Made by a program: the position numbers and the translations under genes
Assembly (NCBI RefSeq): GCF_011064595.1
Contig: NZ_JAALJI010000004.1
Span: 124,001-188,000 of the forward strand
Origin: Paludisphaera soli
GTDB taxonomy: Bacteria > Planctomycetota > Planctomycetia > Isosphaerales > Isosphaeraceae
Direction of reading: 5' to 3'
Length of the DNA stretch: 64,000 nucleotides
The notes under the pieces: generated by a model
Seen by the model: only the letters and a program-made list of their open reading frames with translations
The model's database searches: none
Told to the model about the DNA's origin: nothing
Shown here: piece after piece, positions 9,040 to 17,905 of the stretch
How positions within the stretch are numbered: position 1 is the first letter of the stretch
Layout of the letters: every line of letters begins with the position of its first letter

Positions 9040-12000
9040 TCATCTCGGTCGTCGCCTCGCGACGCCATCGTGCCACCACGGGGGCAAACTAACATCCAGC
9101 CCGACGCGTCGCCAGTTGACGGCGCGAACTTGCCGCGCCGTGGACATGGGCGGCGTCTCCGCCCGAGGCTCCTCCATCGACGATTCGGCTAACCCTCTCA
9201 TGCGGCCCCGAAACGGGACCGCCTTCGGCCGGAAGCCCCCCGTCGACCGCATCGCGGCGAACGCGGGGAGCGTCGGCCCGCTGGGATCGCTCGCCGTCTG
9301 CGAGGCGAGCGACGGCGTGGCGGCGGGCGGCGTGATCGTCAGCTTGTACAGCGGCGACGACGAGGCGTACGTCCCGGGGTTGCCGAGGTAGACGAGCTGG
9401 AAGTAGTGGTCCCCGGGAGCGAGCCCGGCGGTCGCGAAGGTGGCCGTGATCCGTCCTTCGGCGTCGACGGAGAGCTGCTCGAAGGCGATCGGCCGGCCGC
9501 CGTCCATGAACATGACGCCGCCCCCCGGCGTCGCCACGGTCCCCGAATGCCCCAGCACGGCCGTCAACCGCACGAGGGAGCCGGCCGTGGCGGTGGCCGG
9601 AATCTCGGCCGTCAGGGTGGACGTCCCCCGCACGACGGCGAGGGGCGCGGCGGCGGACGCCGCGCCGTATCTCAGGCCGTCCCCGCCGTACGAAGCCGTC
9701 GCGACGTGGCCGCCCATCGCCAACGTTGTGGGGATCGAGAAGGTCGCCATGCCGTCGACGAGCGCGGCGGTCAGTCGGAACGTCCCGACGGTCAGCTCGA
9801 CGTCCCCCTCGGGCGGGGCGTCAGTCGTGGCCGACCTGGCGACGACGGTGACGACCAGGGGGTCGCCCACCCGTCGCGGGTTGTCCCGGACGCCGAGGGC
9901 GAGTCCGACCTGATGCTCGACGACGGTCAGCGTCGCCGGCTCGGACGCCGCGACCACGCCGCCCGCCGTGCGAAAGACCGCGCGGAAGCGCTTCCCGGAG
10001 TCGGCCAGGGCAGGGCGGATCGTGAGGACGACGTCGTCGGCGCCCGCGATGTCCGCCCACCCGCCCCCGGCGTCGCTCGCCTGCCAATGCACGGACGCGA
10101 ACGTCCCGTCGGCCTGGGCTGTGAAGGTCGCCGGTGCGTCCGCCAGCACGGTCTGGTCGGCGGGGCCCGCGATCTCCAGGCCGCCCCTCGCGTCGCGATA
10201 GGCGTAAACGACGCCTCGCGAACGGCCGTTGACGATGCTGGGGCGGAAGGCCGTGATGAAGAATAACCCGCCGCTCGCGACCATCGTCGCGCCGAAATTG
10301 TCGCCCGCGAGCCCGTCGGCGGCCGTCAGCCTCGCGACGTGCGACCAGGTCCCGCCCGAACGTTCGAAGACGTGGACGGCGCCGCGATTCGCCGCGCCCG
10401 AGACGGTCGCCTCGTGGGCCCCCGCGAGGATGGTCGCCCCATCGGGGCTGAACGCGAGCTTCGCGCCCGCCGACGTCCCGGCCCCGATCGGGTCGGCCGA
10501 ATCCGGGTCGGGGGCGGTCAAGGCGGCGGTCAGGCTCCAGGTCGAGCCGGAGCGATCGAAGACGAGCAAGGCGGGCCTCGCCGCGGCCGGGGCGGCATCG
10601 ACCCGCGCCCCGGCGACCAGGGCGCTGCCGTCGGGGCTGAGCGCGGCCCGGCCCGTCAGGCCCAGCACGCCGGGGTGGTGGCGCGAGTCCAGGAGGAAAT
10701 CCCGGGTCCATCCCCCCGCGGCCGTCGAGTAGACCGCCGCGAGCCCGCCGGGCGTCGTCAAGGTCAGCGCGGTGACCAGCAGCGTCGCGCCGTCGGCGGC
10801 CAGCTCGACGCCGACCGTCATGTCGACCGAGGCGGTCGTCCCCTCGGCCGGCTCCAACTCGGCCTGCTGGGACCAGACGCCGGATTCGTGGACGAAGACG
10901 TAGGCCGAGACCTTGTTCGCCAGCTGCGCGACGCCCCCGCCGCGTTCGGCCCCCACGGCGATCGTCCGGCCGTCGCCGCTGACGGCCACCGAGTAGCCGA
11001 AGCGGTCGCTCGCCCGGCCGTCGGACGCGGTCAGAGTCTGGACGAGGGCCCCATTCGTCGCCGGTGCGGGCGTAGACGTACACGGCGCCCTGCGAGGCGC
11101 GGCCGTCCACGGCCGTCAGCGGCGCCCCCACGGCCAGGGTCGAGCCGTCGGCGCTCAGGGCCACTTCGAAGCCGAAGCGGTCGGCCCCGACGGCCGAGAA
11201 GTGGGCCGCCCGAACCCAGGCGTCCCCCGAGCGGACGTAGATCGACGCCGAGCCCTTGCCGCCCGATCCCGCGATCACCTCGTCATACGCGCCGACCGCG
11301 AGCACGGCGCCGTCGGCCGAGGCGGACAGGGTCAGCCCGAAGCCGTCGTCGAGGCCGGCGGTCAGCGTCGTCAGCAGGGCGAACGGCTCGCCCGTCGCGC
11401 CGGCCGGATCGAACGTCGAGGGCGACCCGGGGGGCGAGCCCGACGTCGTCGCGGGGGCGGCGGGGGCCCCGAGCGGCGTCGCGAGACCGGGCTGGACGGT
11501 CGAGCCCGCGGGCTTGATCGTCATGCGATAGACGCCCGACGAGGCGGCGTAGGTCCGCGGGTTGCCCAGGAAGACGAGCTGGAAGTAGTGTTCGCCCTCG
11601 GCGAGTCGAGCCGTGCTCAGGGCGACGGCGTAGCGGCCGTCGGCCTGAAGCGAGAGCTGCACGAAGTCGATCGGGCGGCCGCCGTCCAGCAGGATGACGC
11701 CCCCTGGGCTCGGGTGCCCCTGCGGCATCCACTGGTCGACATGCGCGGTCAGCGTCGTCGGGGCCCCCCGCGCCGCCTCACGAGGGATCTCGACCGCGAT
11801 CCGGCCCGCCCCCCGCTGCACGACGAGCGGATCGAGCGCGGCGGCGACGGGCGCCGTGAAGGCGTCGCCGTCGTAGGAGGCGTCGAACGCGTAGGTCCCG
11901 GGATCCAGCGTGTCGGGGATCTGGAAGACCGCCTGGCCGGCGACGAGCACCCCGGCGAGTTGCAGCGGCCCGATGGAGACGCGCGTCAGGCCCCCCGAGG

Positions 12001-12496
12001 GCGGGGTGCGGCCGGGCTCGCCCGAGGCGACGCGCACCGTGACCGTCATCGGCTCGCCGATGCTCCGGGGGCTGGCGCTCGGCGTGACCGCGATCGTCGA
12101 CGCCGCGCGCGACAGGCCCAACGTCGCCGGATCGGTCGGAAGCGGGTCGCCCGGGTCGGCCAGGAAGACCGCGCGGAACCGGCGGCCGTCCTGGCCCGGG
12201 GCGGTCGCATAGCTGTACCAGGTGCGGGTCGCGTCGGCCACGGTGACGGTCCTGTCGCCGTCGGGCAGGTCCGACCAGTTCGCGCCGCCGTCGTCGCTGG
12301 CCTGCCACCGCACCGTCAGGCCGGGGGCGTCGGCCGCCGCCTGGAAGACGACCGCCTGGCCGACGCGGGCCTGCACCGGGACGGGCTGCTGGACGATCGA
12401 GAAGCCCGCCGGCGCCAGGCGGACCTCCAGCAGGTCCAGGGACGGCCGCAGCCGACGCCTCGCGGACGATCGCTTCGGATTCCGGATGAAACTCAT
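9040..12496 (-). pseudogene. frameshifted paralogue: secreted FG-GAP/Ig-like protein with LEPR-like tag
   Basis: Two overlapping minus-strand frames together make one protein of about 1150 residues. The 5' part, starting at ATG 12496 (or 12535), has the tag RLRPSLDLLEVRLAPAGF, an Ig-like domain with WQASDDGGANW, an Ig-like repeat, a module ending HYFQLVFLGN, and the first FG-GAP repeats up to YVYARTGDEW. At about 11049-11052 (CCCC on the plus strand) the sensible frame moves by one base. Removing one base restores ALVQTLTASDGRASDRFGYS, which continues into the frame ending at 9040 with more propeller repeats, an Ig-like module, a second HYFQ module and an Arg-rich tail. Without the correction the first frame stays open to 9821 but reads Arg/Gly-rich nonsense. 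Real mutation and sequencing error cannot be separated here. Confidence 0.7.
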
Positions 12497-12828
12497 GGTG
12501 GCCGCTTGAGATGGTTGGTCGTCGAGGGTCTTCACGCTCCGCCGTCGTGTCAGCCGGCTCGGCCGAGGACTTGTGCGAGAGAGGCCCCACTCGCCGCGCC
12601 GGACTCGGTCTCGATCCTAACATGGCGTCAAGCACGCTGTCATCCGGCGGGTGGGTTTGCCTGGCGGATCGGCCCGGCCCCATTCCCGGGATTGACATTC
12701 TCGGAAAGCGGGGCGTCGATTAGGATTCGCCGATCCTTCGGGACAGGGATCATTCTCACGGACGAGACGACCCCGGCGCCTCCGCGTCGCGAGGAGTCCG
12801 TCCGTCGGCAGCGGAGACTCCTCGGATC
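12497..12828. other. divergent intergenic region
   Basis: 332 bases between the minus-strand 9040-12496 gene and the plus-strand 12829 gene. It must contain both promoters. A TTGACA hexamer sits at 12692-12697 on the plus strand, but no good -10 lies 16-18 bases after it. No gene seen. Confidence 0.35.
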
Positions 12829-14406
12829 ATGGCGCACCCCGACGAACCCGGCCTGGTGACGGCCCCGCGAGTCCTTCGTGATGGGGGCGATGCGAGCCCG
12901 ACCGGCGGCGATCCGTCGCCCCGGCCTTGGGAACGTCGGCTGTTGATGCTCATGGCCGTCCTGATGGTCGCGTTCTCGGCGCCCCCGCTGGTCAACCTGT
13001 TCCGGGGCGAGCCGAACAAGGATTACAGCCTCTGGTATCAGGTCGGCGCCGCCGTGCGCGAGGGGCTCGAGGTCTATCCCGACCCGGACTCGAACCGGCT
13101 CTTCCCGTTCATGTATCCGCCGTCGGCCGCGGCGCTGCTGGGGTACGTCAGCTACGTCGGGCCGTATGCGACGGGGGTCTTGCTGGTCCTGGTGCACTCC
13201 GTCGCCTGGCTGGGGGCCGTGATCCTCTCGGTCCGGCTGGCGACCGGCGGCGGGGCGAGGGGGCGGAACCCCCTTTTGTATCTGCTGCCGTCGCTGGTGA
13301 TCATCGCGCTCATCCACAACACCTACCTGCTCGGCCAGCCGAACCTGACGCTGCTGACGCTCCTGCTGGGTGCCTTCGCCTGCCTGCGGGCGGGGAAGGA
13401 CGGCTGGGCGGGGACGCTGGTGGCGACGGGCGCGGCGATCAAGGCGTTCCCGATCCTGGCGCTGGGCTACTTCGTCTACCGGCGACGCTGGCGGGCTTCG
13501 GCCGCGACGGTCGTCGCGCTGGCGGCCTGGCTGCTGGTCGTGCCGCTGGCCTTCCGCACGCCCGAGCAGGCCGTTCGCGACGTGAAGGTCTGGGCCGGCG
13601 GGATGCTGTTCACCTACAACAAGCAGGGGATCGCCCAGCGCCCCTTCCGGTCGTACAGCTACAAGAACCAGTCGATCATGGCGATGGCGCATCGCCTGCT
13701 CCGCGACGTGCCGGCCGACGGCGAGGCCGTGCTGGCGAAGCGGATCGGCAAGATCCGCCGCGACCGCAAGCTCGGCGGCCCGGACGCCGCCCGCGCCGAC
13801 GGCTCCCTGGACCTGAAGGCGATGCTGGAAGGGCCTTCGCAGGGCCAGGCCGCCGTCGCCGCCGCGTTCGAGGGGATCGAAGAGGACCTCAAGAAGGCCT
13901 GGCGAGTCAACGTCGCCTCGCTGGACTTCCGGGCCGTCACGCTCGCCACGCTCGGCGGCATGGCCGCCCTGAGCCTCTTCACGCTGGCCGCCTGGCCCCG
14001 CGAGCGGGCCCGCACGGCGCGGACCGACGCGATCGAATTCGCGATGGTGACGACCCTGATCGTCATGTTCTCGCCCCTGTCGTTCAACTACGCGTTCGTC
14101 TGGCTCATCTACCCGATGACCGTCGCGCTGCACGAGGCCCTGGAACACCCCGCGGCCGACCCGCGCCGCCGGGCGTTCGAGCGCGTCGGGCTCGCCGCGA
14201 TCCTGCTCGGGCCGGCGACGGCCGTGGCCTTCCCGCTCGCCGCTCAGGCCTACGGCAACCTTTTCGTCCCCGCCACGCTCCTGGTCCTGACGCTCGGCGC
14301 CAAGCTGTTCCGCATCCGCCGCGAGGCCGTCGAGGGCCCGCCCCTCGCGACCCTGCCCGCCGACGACGGCGGACCGATCGCCCGCGCGGACGCCCAGGCC
14401 GCCTGA
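12829..14406 (+). CDS. GT87-like (DUF2029) polyprenyl-linked glycosyltransferase, membrane protein
   Basis: 525 residues with about ten hydrophobic segments. The pattern is that of the GT-C glycosyltransferase family 87/DUF2029: an acidic motif in the first loop after helix 1 (NKDYSLWYQVGAAV), then LEVYPDPDSNRLFPFMYPPS, then helices around HNTYLLGQPNLTLLTLLLG and GAAIKAFPILALGYFV. These match the GQ-N-L and K-P-P motifs of family members that transfer mannose from polyprenyl phosphate in the membrane. A soluble loop at about residues 270-350 is longer than usual. The donor sugar and acceptor cannot be read from the sequence. Confidence 0.7.
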   Translation: MAHPDEPGLVTAPRVLRDGGDASPTGGDPSPRPWERRLLMLMAVLMVAFSAPPLVNLFRGEPNKDYSLWYQVGAAVREGLEVYPDPDSNRLFPFMYPPSAAALLGYVSYVGPYATGVLLVLVHSVAWLGAVILSVRLATGGGARGRNPLLYLLPSLVIIALIHNTYLLGQPNLTLLTLLLGAFACLRAGKDGWAGTLVATGAAIKAFPILALGYFVYRRRWRASAATVVALAAWLLVVPLAFRTPEQAVRDVKVWAGGMLFTYNKQGIAQRPFRSYSYKNQSIMAMAHRLLRDVPADGEAVLAKRIGKIRRDRKLGGPDAARADGSLDLKAMLEGPSQGQAAVAAAFEGIEEDLKKAWRVNVASLDFRAVTLATLGGMAALSLFTLAAWPRERARTARTDAIEFAMVTTLIVMFSPLSFNYAFVWLIYPMTVALHEALEHPAADPRRRAFERVGLAAILLGPATAVAFPLAAQAYGNLFVPATLLVLTLGAKLFRIRREAVEGPPLATLPADDGGPIARADAQAA

Positions 14407-14566
14407 GCGACGCCCCCCGGCGGACGAGACCGGGAAACGGCTGGGTCGAAAAAGCGCCGGAAGCTCCTTGAAAGTTCGCTGTTCGCCGCGACAATGGGTC
14501 CCCGTGCGCGAGGCCGGCGAGGCCTCGCGTGGGTCGATCGATCGACGACGGGGCGAGGCCGACGGC

Positions 14567-15250
14567 ATGAACGCCTGGGTCCAGATCGCGGTCGGACTGG
14601 CTTCGTCGTACCTGGCGGCGACGCTTTCGGAATCGTTCCTGCACCGCACGGTCGGCCACGCCGGCCCCCGTCTGAGGCGGGCCTGGGCGCGACGGCCCCG
14701 GCTCTGCGGCCACCTGCTCCGCGCGCACTACCGGCATGCGGTGGTCCATCACGGGCTCACCTTCGCGCGGGACCACGTGACGCAGTTCCTCGACGACGAG
14801 GATAAGGCGAGGGTCGACGCGATCATCGAGCCGCGCGGCGACCCGCTGATCCAGCGGGAGCGGTACGGGCTCTCCGTCGGCCTTCGGGGCTTCCTGACGT
14901 ACAACGGGGCGGTCTGGCCGCTGATCCCGGCCCTCGCCCTCGGCGTCGGCCCCTGGGCCGCCCTCGCGGCGCTGCCCATCCCGCTGGCGGCCCCGTTGCT
15001 GTCGATGTTCATCCACCCGTATCTGCACCTGCCGCATCGCGAGGCGTTGAGGCGGGCCCCGCGGCCCCTGGCCTTCCTCCTCGACACGGCCTACTTCCGC
15101 TCCGTCGCTCGCCACCACTACCTGCACCACGCCTACCCCCGGTCCAACTTCAACCTCCTGCTGGGGGGCGATCGGCTGTTGGGGACGCACCGCCGACCGA
15201 CGGCCAAGGACCTGGACGCGATGGCGGCCCTGGACATCCCCGCGCGATGA
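14567..15250 (+). CDS. His-box membrane protein, fatty acid hydroxylase/sterol desaturase-like
   Basis: 227 residues from ATG 14567, chosen because upstream codons read as non-protein Arg-rich sequence. It has an N-terminal helix and a central pair of helices. Histidine clusters HYRHAVVHH, HPYLHLPH and HHYLHHAYP resemble the diiron-binding boxes of the fatty acid hydroxylase superfamily (HxxxH, HxxHH). The final segment NFNLLLGGDRLLGTHRRP is also like that family's end. A lipid-modifying oxygenase is inferred; the substrate is unknown. It follows the GT87-like gene by 160 bases in the same direction. Confidence 0.6.
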   Translation: MNAWVQIAVGLASSYLAATLSESFLHRTVGHAGPRLRRAWARRPRLCGHLLRAHYRHAVVHHGLTFARDHVTQFLDDEDKARVDAIIEPRGDPLIQRERYGLSVGLRGFLTYNGAVWPLIPALALGVGPWAALAALPIPLAAPLLSMFIHPYLHLPHREALRRAPRPLAFLLDTAYFRSVARHHYLHHAYPRSNFNLLLGGDRLLGTHRRPTAKDLDAMAALDIPAR

Positions 15251-15564
15251 TCCGGTCGCCGAGGGCGCAACCGACATGTATCGGCTTTCCGGGCGTCTTG
15301 GGATTGCCTTTTTTCGGGGGTTCGCCAAGAATGCCGCGACCTGCTGGTGATGCACCTCCCATGCTGAAGGCGGCCCGCAACGGGCCGTGCTGGATCAGGC
15401 TTCAGGAAGCAAGGCGCGTGAAAAGCGTCGGGCGGAGATGAAGGCGCGGGCCGAGCGCGAGGACGCCGGCCCCGGTTCGCGGGCTGTACAGGGATGACGC
15501 CGCGGGCCGGATGCGGGGGGTGAGCGGAAAAAGGGCTGGCTGGCAAGGCAAGGAGGCGATGCCC
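15251..15564. other. intergenic region before the MurE-like gene
   Basis: About 310 bases. Short open frames here lack a ribosome-binding site or recognisable protein. A C/T-rich stretch with TTTTTT lies near 15310. No RNA gene recognised. Confidence 0.35.
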
Positions 15565-17127
15565 ATGGCACGCTGGTTCGTCGATCGTCTACCGCAGCGT
15601 GGGATCCCCTCGGTGAGCCTCCGACGGCTGCTCCCCGGGGCGCAGTTCGTGGGATGTCCCGACTGGGAGGTCACCGGATGCGCCGTGGACCACCGCCGGC
15701 TCGACCCGGGCCAGGTGTTCGTCGCCGTCCGCGACGCCCGCTACGACGGCCACGGCCACGTCCGCGAGGCGCTCGACCGGGGCGCGGCGGGGGTCGTCGT
15801 CGAGCGCGAGGTCCCCGAGGCCGGCCGGCTCCAGGTCGTCGTCGACGACGCCCGCGAGGCCCACTCGCGGATCTGCCAGGCCCTCGCCGGCGACCCCTCG
15901 TCGAAACTGGCGATGCTCGGCGTCACCGGCGTCCACGGCAAGACGGTCGTCGGCCTGATGGCCCAGGCCATCCTCGAAGCGGCCGGCGTTCGCTGCGGCC
16001 TGGTCGGCGGCGCGGGCTGGTCCGACGGCTTCGTCTCCCGGCCGATGGGCGCGGGGCTCGCCGAGCCCGGCTCCGAGCCGACGGGCGCCTGGCCCGGCGG
16101 CGCCGCCGGCCTGGCGTCGATCCTCTCGCACATGGTCGAGCAGAAGTGCGAGGCCGGCGTGATCGAGGTCGGGGCCGAGGCCCTGGAGGCCCGCCGCCTC
16201 GAAGGCGTGACCTTCCAGGCCGCCGTGGCGACCGACCTGACCCTCCCCCCCGGCTTCCCCGTCGAGGCCGGCCTCCGCAAGCGTCGGGCGAAGGCCCGGC
16301 TCTTCCGCAAGATCGCCCCCGGCGGCGCGGCCGTCGTCAACGACGACGACCCCAACGCCGAACTCCTCGGCGGCCTGAACCTGGACGCCCGCCGCGTGAG
16401 CTTCGGCCTGGAGCGGCCCGGCCGCGTCGACGTCTCGGCCGTGATCGAGCGCCTCGACGCCTCGGGCTCGCGGTTCGTCCTCCAGGGCTTCGACCGCGCC
16501 CGGACCGTCGACCTCCGCCTGGTCGGGCCCCGACACGTCAGCCACGCCCTGGCCGCCGCCGCGCTCGCCTGGTCGCTCCACCTCGACGTCGACGCCGTGG
16601 CGGCGGGGCTGGAGAGCGTCTCGTGCGTCGCGAACCACCTGGAGGCGGTCGACGAGGGCCAGGACTTCGACGTCCGCATCGACGGCGCCCAGACCGCCGC
16701 GCCGCTGGCCCAGGCCCTCGCCGCGCTGAAGTCGGTCTCCGCCGGCCGCATCCACCTCGTCCTCAGCGCCGAAGGGGGGCAGGACCGAGCGACCCGCCGG
16801 GCGCTCTCCCACGTCGCCGAGACCTCGGCCGACCGAGTGGTGCTGACCCTGGGCAACCCCCGCGCCGAGGATCCCGACCTCGTCCTCGACGACGTGCTGG
16901 GGGGCTTCCGCCGGCCGGGCAAGGTCCAGGTCGAGCCCGACCGCCGGCGCGCCATCGAGGCCGCCCTCTCCGACGCCCGCGGCGGGGACGTCGTCCTGAT
17001 CGCCGGCAAGGGCCGCCACGCCTACCAGATCTTCGCCGACCGGGTCTCCCCCTTCGACGACTTCGCCGTCGCCCGCCGCGCCCTCCTCGGCCGCCGCGCC
17101 CGCTTCAACTCCTCGCGCTCCGCCTGA
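15565..17127 (+). CDS. divergent Mur ligase (MurE-like)
   Basis: 520 residues. The start at 15565 is fixed by AGGAGG at 15551-15556, 8 bases upstream. Domain order is that of MurE: an N-terminal UDP-binding domain (about 20-110), a central ATPase domain, and a C-terminal ligase domain. The key motifs have drifted. The P-loop is TGVHGKTV (residues 121-128) instead of TGTNGKTT. The DNPR motif that recognises the amino acid in MurE is GNPR (430-433). The late GKGHE motif is GKGRH (481-485). The catalytic Lys-Thr of the P-loop is kept. It could be a true MurE adapted to an unusual substrate or a paralogue with another ligase role; I favour the latter, moderately. Confidence 0.65.
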   Translation: MARWFVDRLPQRGIPSVSLRRLLPGAQFVGCPDWEVTGCAVDHRRLDPGQVFVAVRDARYDGHGHVREALDRGAAGVVVEREVPEAGRLQVVVDDAREAHSRICQALAGDPSSKLAMLGVTGVHGKTVVGLMAQAILEAAGVRCGLVGGAGWSDGFVSRPMGAGLAEPGSEPTGAWPGGAAGLASILSHMVEQKCEAGVIEVGAEALEARRLEGVTFQAAVATDLTLPPGFPVEAGLRKRRAKARLFRKIAPGGAAVVNDDDPNAELLGGLNLDARRVSFGLERPGRVDVSAVIERLDASGSRFVLQGFDRARTVDLRLVGPRHVSHALAAAALAWSLHLDVDAVAAGLESVSCVANHLEAVDEGQDFDVRIDGAQTAAPLAQALAALKSVSAGRIHLVLSAEGGQDRATRRALSHVAETSADRVVLTLGNPRAEDPDLVLDDVLGGFRRPGKVQVEPDRRRAIEAALSDARGGDVVLIAGKGRHAYQIFADRVSPFDDFAVARRALLGRRARFNSSRSA

Positions 17128-17225
17128 GCCCCGACGAACCGACCGCCCTCACATCGCCCGACGGCCGGAGGCCCCCATGCCCCCGGCCGTTCGCACGCGC
17201 CTCGGGCCCTCATGCGAACTCGGCG

Positions 17226-17234
17226 TGGTATGAT
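17226..17234 (+). promoter_or_regulatory. extended -10 promoter candidate for the 17288 gene
   Basis: TGGTATGAT: a TGn extension directly before TATGAT (5/6 to consensus), 54 bases upstream of the ATG at 17288. No good -35, as expected for extended -10 promoters. By eye only. Confidence 0.35.
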
Positions 17235-17287
17235 CGGCCTCGTCGGGGCGGGTCGACGCCGAGCGGCGTCCGGGGCGGAGGACGGCG

Positions 17288-17854
17288 ATGGGCGTCCGGA
17301 TCAACATGCTGATCGATCACGATCTGGCCGATTTCCGCGACGTCGGGGAGGTCCTCGCGAGGCTCCACGCCGCGTCCGGCGCCGCGCGGTCGTTGGAGGA
17401 GTTCTGGCGGGCGACGGAGCCCGATCACCTCCCGGACCCGCTCCGATCGTGGGAGGCCGACCCGGAAAACCCCCGCCGGCCGGGCCTGCGGACCTTCAAC
17501 GGTCCCGGGCGTCTCTTCCTGACCGTGACGGCCGCCGCGATGCAAGTGCGATGCGGGGGCCGGTGGCGGGCCCTCGTCGCCGACGAGCCGCTGCGGCGGG
17601 CCCACCTGGACGCCTTCCGCTCGATCGCCCGTGGCCTCGGGGCCGGCTTCCTGGCCCTGCACGCCGACTCGGACGACGTGGACGAACTCCTCAGGGACGG
17701 TCGGCCCGCCTGGGAGTGCGTCCTCCGGATGGAGTCGCTCTGGGGGCCGCCGGAACGGGGCGTCGAGTGGCTCGACGCCGAGCCGGGCGAGGGCGGGGCG
17801 ACCTGGCTCCCGAGCCACGCGTGGTTCCTGGAGGACGTCCAGGGCGGGCCCTGA
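17288..17854 (+). CDS. protein of unknown function
   Basis: 188 residues, soluble, with no signal peptide or membrane segment. I do not recognise the family. The protein is acidic and Trp-rich (for instance EEFWRAT, HAWFLEDV). The middle reads GPGRLFLTVTAAAMQVRCGGRWRA, a likely beta sheet, followed by an alpha-helical stretch and LHADSDDVDELL. It stands alone between the MurE-like gene and the convergent LysM gene, 160 bases after the former. Confidence 0.6.
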   Translation: MGVRINMLIDHDLADFRDVGEVLARLHAASGAARSLEEFWRATEPDHLPDPLRSWEADPENPRRPGLRTFNGPGRLFLTVTAAAMQVRCGGRWRALVADEPLRRAHLDAFRSIARGLGAGFLALHADSDDVDELLRDGRPAWECVLRMESLWGPPERGVEWLDAEPGEGGATWLPSHAWFLEDVQGGP

Positions 17855-17905
17855 CCCGCCCCCCGGCGCGACGCGGCCGGAGAGGGCGGATGCCGACGCC
17901 CATCC

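Noticed and set aside
11040-11060. Programmed ribosomal frameshift in the giant FG-GAP protein
   Set aside because: No slippery heptamer with a downstream pseudoknot was apparent; an ordinary one-base change or sequencing error is simpler.
15247-15441. 64-codon frame between the His-box gene and the MurE-like gene
   Set aside because: No ribosome-binding site and amino acid usage unlike its neighbours; likely chance in G+C-rich DNA.
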